64,000 nt of DNA from Lineus longissimus (GCF_910592395.1 NC_088322.1:746001-810000), one strand, 5' to 3'. Shown: positions 20,873 through 32,241, counted from the stretch's first letter. Made by a program: numbers and translations. Notes: generated from the letters alone by a model not told the origin.

Positions 20873-22507
20873 TACATGTAGATTTGAGTATGGTGTACAA
20901 TTCAAGAATCTAAAAAAAAGAAGCTGTTTTACCAATGGTATTCAACATACTCTAATCCAGTTTGTTACCATGTTTGTTATCGTATTGGTTGGGTACTTTA
21001 CTCGCTCTCTCTGCTCCATTCCTGGGATCGTATAGGAGGAAGACGAAGGCAGAAGCCTGTTTTCTGTGGACACAATTTTCCTTTATTTAACTAGGCTACA
21101 TGATACTTCTGTGCATTATCTTACTCTCCCTGAAGGCGACTCTGATTATGACTTATAAAAACTCCCCGAAGGAATCATTTCCACCAGCTTTTAATACAGT
21201 TGTTATGTGTAGCCGCACCGGTCCACCCATGGCAGAATAAAACAAAGGAAATAACTTGACAACGTCCGTAGATAAAATATGATTGTCACAACCTCGGGGC
21301 TAAAAGTGCCAGTGGTGACCTCCAGGTCAGAGCCTCTGGCCAAACTTACTGATCCTCCTTGTCATAAATTATCTCGGCCAAAATGACGCCCCCTGATATA
21401 CACTGACATCAGGCGGGTAATCCAATTAAATAAAGTCCAGGCCAACAGTTTAAATATACGGCATTTATCCTCAATAATCACCCCACCCACACCCGGTTAC
21501 AACATTAATATATACAGGTACATCACAATAGTCAACACAATCGCACATAAATGGTCCCTCATAAAACATCAGGGAGACCGACCACTCATCCGTGGCAATA
21601 CAATCACTTCAGATATACGTCGTCAGGGCAACAGTTAGCAACTGTTGCAAATCAAGGCAGAATGGCAAGGGGTTAATCCTCAGTAGACCGGCATGGAAAA
21701 ATATTTAAAAAAAACCTCTTGGAATAAAACTATTCCAAGAAGAATCAAACCACACCTCGATTCCAGGTGTATACAAGTTTTGCCCCAGCAAAACAGAAAG
21801 ATTCCCGCAATTGAAGTTACCTGATACAGGAGATTCTGGGCCCGTTTACCAGTCCAACCTGGTGAGCTCGCCAGAAGCAAAAAAACTGGTCCATAGAAAA
21901 TTACGCGAGCTCAACACGCATATCGGGAGGTCTAGCGATTTCGAAATGGTCTGCAGTGACCGCAAGGCCCCAGTGATCCACCAGCAGCACGAGGGGTATG
22001 CAGAAAAAAAAAGAATTTGTATCAGTCAGAGACTTGAGCAAGTCACTGGCCTCTCCACAGACAGAGGAATAAAAAGGGTACCCTCAACTCCTGAAGAAAG
22101 GAGGAGATAAAAAAAACGTACCAACGCTCGACTCTTAGCAAGAGGAGAAAAACGTCTGCGTCTAATCGCATCTAAGCCGGTCTGCTCGGAAACCCACGCT
22201 ATCCCATTAAATACCCGAAGTCCACATGACCACATGATAATTCAACTGACATTCCGATCCACAATGCACTGCGCACACAAAGACACCCCCAATTAAAATA
22301 TGAAAAGATCACCAAGCAACCCGATACAAAAGCCTTCGTTTCCTGGCAGAGATTGCACTGAATATAACTTAAAACACCGTAGTTCGAGGCACATGCTAAG
22401 GAGTGATTAAATAAGCTCACGATTAATCGAGATAAGTTCCAAATTTGCAAGTTAAAAGAAGTTTTCGTGAGAGAGGTAACAATGTAATTTTGACTTTAGC
22501 GGTGCTG
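20873..22507. other. No gene recognised
   Basis: A 99-residue plus-strand frame at 21811-22110 is rich in charged residues but overlaps minus-strand frames and has no motif. No inverted-repeat ends were found. I cannot assign a function. Confidence 0.35.
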
Positions 22508-23456
22508 CAAGGAGGATACCGCGGTGACGTCACGGCTTTTCCAAGATGGCGCTGCATATTGTAAACAAACTCGATCCACGGCCAAGGGAAAATCAAGTCA
22601 TCAAAAAAGTTAGATTTTTCGCATCAAATCAGAGTTATTAGTACTTTTCTGCTATGAAATAAGTCTTCAGACAATAGCTATCATTTGAATAATGAAAAGT
22701 GCTGTTTTGATGTTTGATGGGGAAAAATAGGTTTTTTTTAACCAAATAGCCGGGCACCGATCTTCCAAAATTAGCGATGGTTTCAAAACAGTCTCCGAGA
22801 TATGGGCAATCTCTTCATTATCATAATGGGATTTGGAGGCATGTTTCCAGATTTTACAAGTTCGAGACCTGGAGGACCTAAAACTCGCATAGATCCCCAT
22901 AGATCCCCTCTATTTGTCGAGTTAGCGCCCCTGTAAGATCATGCATTTTCGGACAATAGAACGAAATCTTCCCGCGGATATCGCGGTTTCGGTGATGATT
23001 TAAGGAGAAATTGACTGTTCTTAGAGTTGTATGGGACAGAAATGAGTTCATACTTCATGAATACATGAATGTATTTAGATATGGGCGGGCTTCTAAGTCA
23101 AAACAATAACAAACTCAACTGCATCTCTACTGTATATTGCGTAGTGCATTGCCTAGTGTATTTCGTAGTGTATTTTAGCGGAGACATTATTTCCGCACTT
23201 TGGCCACGCCAAACGTCTTTTTTATTCGTGGAAGTTAATCTGCTCTGTAAATTTTATTTTACACAGGAAGAATCCATACTAGGTATTGCAATATTTCATG
23301 TCTATTGGTGTTTTTGTGTACAGGAGCGCACCAGACAGTGAGACGTTGAGATGTGCTCAGTGCTGGTGCTGTCAGTAGACTGAATCTGATTGGCCATAGC
23401 GATCACTAATATGGGTCGGGATCAGGTGATGTGACGTCACCGCGGTATCCTCCTTG
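22508..23456. mobile_element. Mutator-like non-autonomous element, second copy
   Basis: Perfect 26-bp inverted ends run CAAGGAGGATACC..GTGACGTCAC (22508-22533) and its complement (23431-23456). They are flanked by a perfect 9-bp duplication GCGGTGCTG (22499-22507 and 23457-23465). It encodes no transposase. The interior contains GATCCCCATAGATCCCC, the reverse of a segment in the element at 18317, which supports one family. The ends contain the palindrome TGACGTCA, the consensus cAMP-response element. Confidence 0.75.
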
Positions 23457-23465
23457 GCGGTGCTG

Positions 23466-24239
23466 TAGGAAAGGAGGTCATTCGGCATTCCTCAGCCACT
23501 CACGTGATAGGAAGAACCAATAAAAATACGAGAAAATTGTAAACAGTGATGGCCGCCGTCCAGGTCACATGACCGATAAAATGGCGACGCATCCAGGAAA
23601 TTGATAGAAAGAGTTGTTGACAATTTGTCCGAAAATAAACGAAATAAACCGTTGTGCCTGGAACTAGGTTTACATAAAAGGTTACGAAAATGAGAAGGTA
23701 ATTTTGGTGACCATTTCATGATGATCGTTCTTGATTTAATAAGTTGCTGTTCTACAGTAGTTGCCGTAAAATCTGGAAATACAAAATATTACCACTTGCT
23801 AAGTACAATATCATCAAAAGAACTGTAAAAGTATTTAATAAACAATTCTACCAAATAAACTGTGTTGTGCCTGTCTTCAAGTTAGCAGCAGAAATCTGTT
23901 CTGGAAAGCGCTGCCATCTACACTAAGATGGTGGAACGACAGGACTTGTCTCACAAAAGCAGAAATTAACCATCAAATCCAAAATGATACAGAAAATGGT
24001 TGCAACAATGCCAACCTTATGATTTAGAGCAAGCTTGGAGCACATGCCAGTGCCAAATACTAAAATGACAACTAAATGAGATACTAGAAAAGTTGTGTCA
24101 AAAGGATGCGCTGTCCCAGTGACTTCAATGACAGCGAGGACTGGAGGACTGGCTGTACAAAAATCCAATAAATCTGTCTGGTGCAATCTGCACGGCCGAG
24201 CAAGAAATGACATGACGGTCTCTATACAGGAGCAGTCGG
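23466..24239. other. No gene recognised
   Basis: A minus-strand frame of 107 residues at 23923-24246 runs into the satellite and has no recognised domain. No other signal seen. Confidence 0.35.
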
Positions 24240-25960
24240 CAACCATGCCAACCCCTAAATAGGTCCTATGTTAAGCTGTGATTGTCTGCGGTAAGGGTCA
24301 CTAACTGCATAGAATAGACAGGATGTGACGGACTACATGAACAATCAGCAATCGTGCCCATACCATGATGAACCCTACATTAAGCTGTGGTTGTCTCATG
24401 TCCGGGTCACAACTGCATAAGAAAGACATAATGTGATGGTCTCTACAGGGACAAAAAGCAATCTTGCCCATCCCTTGATAGGCCCTACGTCAGGCAGTGG
24501 CTGTCTCATGTCAGGGTCACAACTGTATTGGAAAGACAGGATGTGCCGGTCTCTACAGAAAGCAATCAGCAATCTTGCCCATCCCTTGATAGGTAGGCCC
24601 TACGTCAGGCAGTGGCTGTCTCATGTCAGGGTCACAACTGCATTGGAAAGACAGGATATGATGGTCTCTACAGAAAGCAATCGGCAATCTTACCCATCCC
24701 TTGATAGGCCCTACGTCAGGCAGTGGCTGTCTCATGTCAGGGTCACAACTGCATTGGAAAGACAGGATGTGCCGGTCTCTACAGAAAGCAATCAGCAATC
24801 TTGCACATCCTTTGAGCTATGGCTGTCTTATGTCAGGGTCACAAACTGCATAAGAAAAATATATGGTGTGACGGTCCCCACAGTAACAATCAGCAATCCT
24901 GCCCACCCGTTTAGGCCCTACGACGACGTTTATCTATTGTATGAGTTTACCTGAACAATAGATAAACGTCGTCGAAGGGCCTAACCGGGCGGTTGCGAAA
25001 CCTCACTAATATTCAGCTGCCGACCCCCTTTAGGTTCGGTTTTGATGTGGCTCTATTTTGTCAGGGTCACAAGTGAATAATAAATGCAGGTGATGGTCTC
25101 TAAACAGGAACAGTCAGCAATCGTGCCTACCCTTGAATAGGCCCTACGTTAAGCTGTGATTGTCTTCGGTAAGGGTCACTAACTGCATAGAAAATACAGG
25201 ATGTGACGGTCTTTTCAGGAACAATCAGCAATGTCCATCCCTCGTGATCAGGCTTACGTTAAGCAGTGGCTGTCTTTTATCAGGGTCACAACTGCATAGG
25301 AAAGACATGATGTGATGGTTTGTACAGGAAAAATCAGCAATCTTGCCCATCCTTTTATAGGTTTTACGTTGAGCTGTGGCTGCCTTATGTAAGGGTCACA
25401 ACTGCGTAGGAAAGACTAGATATGATGGTATCTACGTAACAGGAACACTCGGCAATCATGCCCACCTTTGGCCGGTGTAACATCTGTGGTTGTTTCCCAT
25501 GTGTCAGTGTTTCCAAACAATAGGCAGCTAGAGAGACCATGACTTTTCAATAGGGGGGATACACAGAAAAACTTGTCAATCTATTTTTGAGCGTTCCCAA
25601 ACAATGAGGGGAAACACTCAAAAACAGAAACACTCAAAAACATTACACCGGCTATGTTCAGCTGTCACTATTTCAAATCTGGGTCACAACTGCATAGAAA
25701 AGAAGGAATATGACGGTGTCTACAGGAACAATCAGCAATCCTGTCCACCCCTTTGGGTTTGGTTAAGATGTGGCAGTCTTATGTCAGTGACACAACTCCA
25801 GAGTAACGACGGGATGTGACAGTCTCTAACGGAAACACTTCGCAATCATGACCACACCCCATTTTAGTGCCAGTGCCACAACTCGATATAAAGTCGGGAT
25901 ATGTCGTTCTCTTCATGAACAATAATCAGCAATCATGCCCACCCTATAGACTGGTGTTAT
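24240..25960 (+). repeat. ~115-bp satellite array
   Basis: About fourteen degenerate units of roughly 110-118 bp follow a common order: CAATC(A/T)TGCCCATCCCTTGAT, TAGGCCCTACGTCAGGC, TGGCTGTCTCATGTCAGGG, TCACAACTGCATTGGAAAGA, then CAGGATGTG..GGTCTCTACAG. The best-preserved units are at 24440-24800. Later units drift and contain insertions. A 173-residue frame across it reflects the repetition and is not a gene. A long hairpin interrupts the array at 24906-24989. Confidence 0.85.
24906..24989. repeat. 35-bp inverted repeat with 14-base loop inside the satellite
   Basis: The left arm 24906-24940 and right arm 24955-24989 pair with two mismatches over 35 bases. The left arm starts CCCGTTTAGGCCC and ends TTTATCTATTGT. 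The right arm starts ACAATAGATAAACG. The loop is 14 bases. The outer part of the arm (TTAGGCCCTACG) comes from the satellite unit itself, so one arm is an inverted piece of the array. Confidence 0.9.
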
Positions 25961-26226
25961 GCTCACACATGTATGAATGTCTCATGTCATCTCTGCAGAA
26001 CTAAAAATCCAGCACCAGTACTAAAAGTTCTGAATAAAAATTCATTCATCCATTCATTCACACTTCCAGTGCATTTCCATCAAAATTAAGTTTTGTTGAT
26101 TTTCTCTCTAAAACGCAACAAAATGGAGTTAAGGACCAATAAAACAAAAATGTTGGTGCCACGTGGCAGCAGATAAGGACTTCCCGCAGCACGCCTGTGC
26201 ATTATGGTTCAGCGGAAACACTCTTA

Positions 26227-26939
26227 AGCCCGGTCCACACTAGCCAACATGTTGGCCAACATCGTGTTGGGCCTTGTTGCAGAGGCATGTTTGCTATTGT
26301 TTGCCAGTGTGGACGGGTCCAAAAACAAGTGAAAACATCAGCCAACTTGTTGGCCAATGTTGGCCTATGTTAGGCCATGCTACTTCTGAACAACATGTTG
26401 GTTGGTGTTGGGCAATCAGCAGCCAATCAGGGAACAGATTTGGATCATGTGATGGAGCTACTGGGACAAAATGGCAGCCTCAATGAAAGATAGAGAATGG
26501 CATTTCAAGAAATTGAACACTTAATTTCGGAATACGAAGAGCTTCATCCATCGGCAGGAAATTCTTGAGGCTTTTGAAGTCTGACGCCATAACTCTTGAA
26601 GGAGGCAGTGATAGGCCCCATGCATGCTTTTTCCACAAGTATGGCTTTTGTCAGTTGCGGCGGCGACGGGGGTTAATCACAACTGAAAGCTGAAGCACCT
26701 AGGCATGCTTTCTTCCTGTGGTTCTCCATTGTTTTAAAGAAAAAATGAAGAAAAATGACTGATTTTCACTCCAAATTGCCCTCAAATTCATGCCAAACAC
26801 GGCCAAACTTAGTCAAACTTGTTTGGCAATGTTTGCCTGTGTTTGATAGTGTGGACGGGTCCCCAAACATTCGCCAACATGATGTTGGCTCATGTTGGCC
26901 AACAATTGTTGGCGAATGTTTGCTAGTGTAGACCAGGCT
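26227..26939. mobile_element. Harbinger-like non-autonomous element, TTA target site
   Basis: The ends AGCCCGGTCCACACTAGC and GCTAGTGTAGACCAGGCT are inverted repeats. TTA precedes the left end and follows the right end, fitting the 3-bp duplication of PIF/Harbinger transposons. Both subterminal regions are packed with CAACATGTTGG-type motifs. The interior reads CATCCATCGGCAGGAA and GGCAGTGATAGGCCCCATG, shared with the element at 39087. No transposase is encoded. Confidence 0.65.
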
Positions 26940-27277
26940 TTAATGATCTCCGTCTCGACTCCTAATCTTGGTAGGCACGTGCGAGGCAGGCGGTAACTCA
27001 TCAGACAGTTGAACATTTATTAATTCGTGGCGCCTCGCTGCGGATGTTGTCAATGTAACAAGTCGCATAATTACCTGGCTGCGCAAACGAGAGTCTCTCC
27101 TATTAAAACATGCGTCTGTTGCCCGGCAATGCTTTCGACTCCCATAACGTTGCAGAGAAGGAGTGCCCCCCCCCTTACAAAACACACCTAAACTCAAACA
27201 ACCATGATAGAGCAGAAGAGGTTCGATTTTTTTCAAAGGATTACTTGTTACAAGAATAATTAACGAGGACTATATCC
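26940..27277. other. Spacer left of the gypsy element
   Basis: Nothing coding is supported. A segment CTCCTAATCTTGGTAGG.CACGTGCGA near 26958 loosely resembles one at 37605 to the right of the gypsy element. Confidence 0.35.
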
Positions 27278-27543
27278 TGTTAAATGAATGATTGATAAAC
27301 CTATTGTTAAATGAATGATTGATAACCTATTGCACCTGCCACCCCTGGCCCCTGAATGGTAGAAAATACCTCGCCAGGTATCCAAAGCCTTGGACTGGCC
27401 AGGAAAAGGGGGTGGAGGGGATAGGGAGTTGGAATGTAGATGTTGAAGAAGATGGATGCAAAATAAAGGAATGTTATCAAAGATACGAAGTGGTTAAAAA
27501 TGAATGAAACGGATCCCACGTAGTGATGGTGCCTCAGCGTACA
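27278..27543 (+). repeat. Left LTR of the gypsy element
   Basis: It starts with a 27-base direct repeat (TGTTAAATGAATGATTGATA, twice) and ends GCGTACA. An AATAAA polyadenylation signal lies at 27462-27467. No obvious TATA box was seen. Compared with the right LTR: three G/T and two A/G differences. Confidence 0.93.
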
Positions 27544-27544
27544 A

Positions 27545-27561
27545 TGGTGATTGGACCCGGG
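27545..27561 (+). promoter_or_regulatory. Candidate tRNA primer-binding site
   Basis: TGGTGATTGGACCCGGG begins one base after the LTR. It starts with TGG, the complement of a tRNA 3' CCA, as expected of a primer-binding site. I could not assign the tRNA. Confidence 0.5.
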
Positions 27562-27565
27562 TAAA

Positions 27566-28918
27566 ATGTCTGTAGAGAAGTTAAGAACTAGAACACGGAG
27601 TAAGACAATGATGGAACCGAACCTTCAGGCGCTCCACGACCTGCTAACAGATAAGTTCGAAAAAGACTTCCAAAACGCAAAAAAGGAGTCTGATAGCAGA
27701 CTGCAGGAACAGATTGATCGTGTTGAAGGATCGTTTCAACGTCAGTTTGAACAAATAGGGACAAATATTGACTCTCTAAAAGGTGAAATTCGTTCAGTGG
27801 ATGAGGAAGCTAAAGATGAACTTAAGGAGCAGATCGATGGTGTAGAAGCTGCTTTCAAAGAACAATTCGACGATTTGGGATCTAACATTGCCGTGATAAA
27901 AAGTCATGTCACGGGTGAAAGTGAGGACGCTGAGAAAAGACTCAAGACACAAATTGATCGAATCGAACGCTCATTCGGAAAGCAGTTTGAGGATTTAGGT
28001 TCGACAATTTCTTCATTGAAACATGAAGTGCAAGATGCAAGTGAAGCAAACCGCGACTTAAGGAACCATACAGGATTCCATAGGAGTAGTCCCTTGCACT
28101 GCAACAGTGACACGACGATGTGCAGCCCAGATAGTGAGAAACGTGAAAAAGAACGAGCGGTGAGACACGTGCATAACATAAAAGGCAACCAACTACAGAA
28201 ACCAGATTGTTTCACAGGACAAAACGATGCGGTCTCCTGGCTACAAAACTGGGAACAGTATGCATCCCTGTTGCAGTGGACGGAAGAGGACAAGGTAAGC
28301 GGTTTTGGATTATTCCTCCGCGAAGGACCACAGTCCTGGCTCCAAGGTATTGACAAGAAAAACACCTGGGAAGACATAAAGACAGCGTTCCTGTCAAGAT
28401 ACAATAATGGAGATCAAAAATGGATAAAGGCTCGCGAGTTAACAGGCCGTCGTCTCCTTCCAGGAGAATCCATAGAGGCTTACACCGATGACCTCAGACG
28501 TCGGGTCAGAGAACTCAACCTCCCTGAGCATATGGCACTCAGCATATATATAGACGGATTACCGACAGCAATCAAAAAGATCGTATGTGCAGCTATTCCA
28601 ACAACATTTGGGGACGCTGAAAAACTGGCTAGAAATGCTGTCAGAATAATCAAGCTAGAAGGGCCTTCAGTTGCCACGATGAAAGGGGAGGACCAGTTAG
28701 ATAAACTGGCATCTTCCATCTCGGACCTAGCGAAGAGGATTCAACAGATGGAGCAGAAGATGCATCAAGGCAGAATAGAAAACCGTCGCCCAGATTACGT
28801 ACAGAGAAATGCCCCAGGAAGGAATCAACGGGACGCAAGGGGTGAGCCGATACGATGTTACGATTGTGGTGGCAACCACAGAGTCAGGGATTGCCCAGGA
28901 GGACGCCACGGACAATAG
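27566..28918 (+). CDS. gag: Gag polyprotein of the gypsy element
   Basis: The ATG at 27566 is the first good start after the primer-binding site; codons upstream of it carry no ATG in this frame. The N-terminal part (about residues 20-170) is three degenerate heptad-rich repeats of the form 'EQIDxVExxFxxQFxxLGxxI', predicted coiled coil. A capsid-like retrotransposon gag domain follows (WLQNWEQYASLLQW, FLSRYNNGDQKW, LPGESIEAYTDDLR). It ends in a single zinc knuckle, CYDCGGNHRVRDC, spaced CX2CX3HX4C, one residue short of the usual CX2CX4HX4C. The frame is intact. It ends in TAG, after which pol continues in the same frame. Confidence 0.88.
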   Translation: MSVEKLRTRTRSKTMMEPNLQALHDLLTDKFEKDFQNAKKESDSRLQEQIDRVEGSFQRQFEQIGTNIDSLKGEIRSVDEEAKDELKEQIDGVEAAFKEQFDDLGSNIAVIKSHVTGESEDAEKRLKTQIDRIERSFGKQFEDLGSTISSLKHEVQDASEANRDLRNHTGFHRSSPLHCNSDTTMCSPDSEKREKERAVRHVHNIKGNQLQKPDCFTGQNDAVSWLQNWEQYASLLQWTEEDKVSGFGLFLREGPQSWLQGIDKKNTWEDIKTAFLSRYNNGDQKWIKARELTGRRLLPGESIEAYTDDLRRRVRELNLPEHMALSIYIDGLPTAIKKIVCAAIPTTFGDAEKLARNAVRIIKLEGPSVATMKGEDQLDKLASSISDLAKRIQQMEQKMHQGRIENRRPDYVQRNAPGRNQRDARGEPIRCYDCGGNHRVRDCPGGRHGQ

Positions 28919-30382
28919 GAAATAGGCATGGAACCTCAATGGCACGGAGATTTTCAGATGCCGACAAAATTGCCCCCAACTGAGACAGAGACAATTAGCA
29001 GTGATAAGACCGATACGATGCCAAGGGTGAACAAAAGTGACAATCAGGACTTTTCAGACCCTCCAGTGAAAATGAAACTCAACCAGAAGTTATCTGAACC
29101 TCATGGGACTCAACAGAAGACTATACTAGGGACTAAACTACCCACTAGAGCTCCGGCAAAACCTCAACAGAAAAGAAATCAGAAGAAGATGGGTAAGTGT
29201 TCAGAACCAAGTTCTTCCATTTTGAATGGCGGTGGTAACAAAATTTGTGTTATGTTGCATAATGAAATGAAACTAGTAGCAATGTTAGACACAGGAGCTG
29301 ATGTTTCTGTCATCTCCGACGATCTTTACAACAATTACAACAAGGAGATAGCACCACTTCCCCTTGAGCGTAGTGATATAGCCATTACGTGTGCAAACGG
29401 TACTAAAGTAGATGTCATAGGAAAAACTCAAATAGAAGTAAATGTGGGCAGTGGGAGCTATGTCACAACTGTACAAGTAATGCAACACTTAACCCAACCA
29501 ATTATCCTTGGTCTCGATTTCATGCGACAGAGCGGTGCTAGGCTAGATATAGGAAACCATACCGTAACATTTGATACAGGAGAATCATTTCCACTGGGGA
29601 AATATGCTCATTTTGAAATGAAACTTAAGCTGGTGAACCGAAACAACGTCGAGATACCTGCGTACTCAGAGTGTGTTATAAGAGCTGTACAGAGGGGAGG
29701 AGAAAGGATAAGCCATGATAAAACCGTCCTCATTGAACCTAGTCCAAAACTGCAAGATCGGTATAACATTATTGGGTCAAAATCAATTTGTACAACTCAT
29801 GATGGCTATGTCTTTTTCAAATTGGCAAACTGCACATCGTCACCAATAACCATACGTAGGGGTGCGTATATAGGACACATGACACCATTAGATCTGGAAG
29901 CTCCAATACTAGACGCAAATATATACCACTACGAAGTATCCAAATCAAAGGAAGCAAAACAGCAAATTAACAGCAATGAAACTCGTAAACGAATCGATCA
30001 TGATTTGGAACATTCTTGTCTAAATGAAAGTGAGCGAATAGAACTAAATGACCTATTAAATGAGTTCAGAGATGTTTTTGCAGCTGACTGGACAGAGTTA
30101 GGTGAGGCAACAGGCTTTGAGGCAGAGATAAAACTTGAATCGGATGAGCCCATTAGATCTAGACCATACAGAGTACCTTATTCATTAAGAGAGGTATTAG
30201 ACGAACAGATGAAAAGAATGGAAGCTGCAGGTATAATTCGACCATCAAACTCAGCATTCTGTTCACCCGTACTCCTTGTCCCCAAGCCAAATCAACCAAA
30301 TAATTGGAGAGTCGTGGCGGACCTACGAAAGGTCAACTCTAAAATTAAGATCGATAGCTTTCCTCTCCCTCAAATACAATAG
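28919..30382 (+). CDS. pol: Pol part 1: protease and N-terminal reverse transcriptase
   Basis: The frame continues directly from gag past the UAG at 28916-28918; the first internal ATG is at 28928. A basic linker leads to an aspartic protease with AMLDTGADVSVISDD (catalytic Asp codon 29288-29290) and the flap/C-terminal ILGLDFMRQSGARLDIG. The reverse transcriptase begins about 30030, with FRDVFAADWTELG, the RPYRVPYSLREVLDEQ segment and WRVVADLRKVNSKI. An in-frame TAG at 30380-30382 stops the frame between LPQIQ and VLSSMGS. The sense codon expected there is unknown, and the same phase goes on. Confidence 0.87.
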   Translation, partial: EIGMEPQWHGDFQMPTKLPPTETETISSDKTDTMPRVNKSDNQDFSDPPVKMKLNQKLSEPHGTQQKTILGTKLPTRAPAKPQQKRNQKKMGKCSEPSSSILNGGGNKICVMLHNEMKLVAMLDTGADVSVISDDLYNNYNKEIAPLPLERSDIAITCANGTKVDVIGKTQIEVNVGSGSYVTTVQVMQHLTQPIILGLDFMRQSGARLDIGNHTVTFDTGESFPLGKYAHFEMKLKLVNRNNVEIPAYSECVIRAVQRGGERISHDKTVLIEPSPKLQDRYNIIGSKSICTTHDGYVFFKLANCTSSPITIRRGAYIGHMTPLDLEAPILDANIYHYEVSKSKEAKQQINSNETRKRIDHDLEHSCLNESERIELNDLLNEFRDVFAADWTELGEATGFEAEIKLESDEPIRSRPYRVPYSLREVLDEQMKRMEAAGIIRPSNSAFCSPVLLVPKPNQPNNWRVVADLRKVNSKIKIDSFPLPQIQ

Positions 30383-30750
30383 GTCTTGAGCAGTATGGGT
30401 TCCCCAAAATTATTCACCTGTTGCGACTTAGATCAAGCCTTCTACCAAGTGCCTATTAAAGAAAGTTGCCGCCATTATTTCGGCCTAGTGACTCATAACA
30501 ATCAGTGGGAGTTTAATCGCCTCCCTCAGGGATGCATCAACTCAGCGCAGATATTTCAGAGAATTATGACGCAACTCCTAAGGGGCCATGACAACGCCCT
30601 CCCATATCTTGATGATGTAATTTTGTGGAGTGATACGTGGCAGGAACATAAGACACATTTGAGAGAATTCTTCATACGGTTACGTGCTGCTAACTTAAAA
30701 CTCAAACCGTCCAAGTGTTCATGGGCCAGGGATCAATTGGCTTTCTCGGG
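30383..30750 (+). pseudogene. pol: Pol part 2: reverse transcriptase catalytic core
   Basis: It lies in the same frame as part 1. FTCCDLDQAFYQVP holds the first catalytic aspartate, FNRLPQGCINSAQIFQ the conserved fingers/palm motif, and YLDDVILWSD (YLDD at 30604-30615) the active-site pair. The frame is lost at about 30743, where the phase changes by one base between DQLAF and LGFLL. It converts element RNA to DNA. The core residues are present. Confidence 0.87.
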
Positions 30751-32241
30751 TTCCTTCTTACACAGCAAGGTATCCAAGCCGACCCCTCGAAGGTATCAGC
30801 GATTGCAGAATTCCCAACACCACAAACGATGAAAGAGCTCAGGGCTTTCCTCGGCATTACATCATATCACAGAAAGCTAATCAAGGATTATGCTCACATC
30901 GCAAGGCCCCTGCAGGAATTGATAGGTAAAAACAAGAGGTTTGAATGGTCTACAAAGGCTGAACTTGCCTTCCAGAAACTAAAGTTTGTTCTCACAACTG
31001 AACCAGTACTAGCTTACCCAAACTTTAAGAAACAGTTCAAGATACACTCAGACTGTTCAGATTTCAGTTTGGGCTACAGTCTCTTGCAAGAAGACGAAGC
31101 TGCGGTAGATCATCCAATATCCTATGGTGGTCGAGCTCTCTCTAAGGCAGAACAGAACTATACTGTTACAGAACGGGAAGCACTGGCCATTCTTGAGGCA
31201 ATAAAGGCAAACCGATTTTATCTATACGGATCAACACCTTTTAAAATCATAACCGACCATTCAAGTCTTACATGGCTTTTTCAAAAGGCAGCACAGGAAA
31301 CTCTGTCAGGGAGACTGGCTAGGTGGATCACAACCTTGCAACAGTATTCGTATGTTATAGAGCATAAAAGTGGAAAACAGCATACAGATGCCGATGGTTT
31401 AAGCAGAAGGTATTATTCAGATCCCCCAGAGGTGAGTCTGAACCACGTGTGGTCAGAAACAGGTAGCCCAGATATGAAAGTCGAACAGAGAAAGGATGAG
31501 GAATTACTGACCATTATCGAATATCTCGAACATAAGAAACTACCACCTTGCGATAAGGAGGCCAGGAGAATCCTCTTATCAATCGATAGGTATTCTTTGA
31601 ATGAAGATGGTGTATTACATTATGTTAACAAGATCAATAGGAAAACAGACTATGAACTCCAGGCTACAATCGTAATCCCACATCATCTTCGGGGCGAAGT
31701 GCTGCACGAAATGCATGAAAGCAACGCAGGAGGTCACGGCACAACAGATAGAACCTACAAGAAATTGGTTGAAAGAGTGTACTGGCCAAATATGTATGTT
31801 GATTGTAGAGAATACTGTAAAAATTGTGTAGACTGTGCAGTGTATGGACCAAATAGGGAAGTCTCAAAGGCCCCACTAATACCACTTCCAATCCCCCCTC
31901 TATTCAGCAGATGGTCAGTAGACATTGTAGGACCCTTTCAACCATCTGGAGAGCAGCAATACAAGTACGTTCTGACTGCTCTTGACAATCTGTCAGGATG
32001 GATGGAGGGATGGCCTTTACAAAACATCACAGCCAAAACAGTAGCCACTAACATTGTGAATGGAATCTTCTTCCGTTTCGGAGCATTTGGGGGAGTGAGT
32101 ATTCTGTCTGACAGAGGTTCCCAATTCCTTTCTGAACTCTACAAAGAGACATGCAAACTCATGGGTGTACGAACCCTCCACACATCTGCCTTTCATCCTG
32201 CTTGTAACGGAAAAATTGAGCGCCAGCATATAGAGTACTGA
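30743..32241 (+). pseudogene. pol: Pol part 3: RT thumb, RNase H and integrase core
   Basis: After the shift the frame resumes with the RT thumb (LRAFLGITSYHRKLIKDYA). RNase H has HSDCSDFSLGYSL, EREALAILEAI, IITDHSSL and DADGLSRR. The integrase zinc module (HEMHESNAGGH with C-x2-C in CKNCVDC) follows. The DDE core has RWSVDIVGPF, SDRGSQF and the catalytic Glu in NGKIERQ. The frame ends in TGA at 32239-32241 because of a second shift near 32229, right after the catalytic glutamate. The integrase would insert the cDNA with 4-bp staggered cuts, matching the observed ATCC duplication. Confidence 0.87.

Noticed and set aside
24433-24954. 173-residue open frame
   Set aside because: It runs through satellite units whose length keeps the frame open. 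The protein is internally repetitive for that reason and has no motif.
24240-25960. CRISPR-like array
   Set aside because: There are no short identical repeats with unique spacers. The whole unit is repeated, and the context is eukaryotic.
28650-28945. Minus-strand frames inside gag
   Set aside because: They are antisense to a clearly recognised gag reading frame and have no motif of their own.
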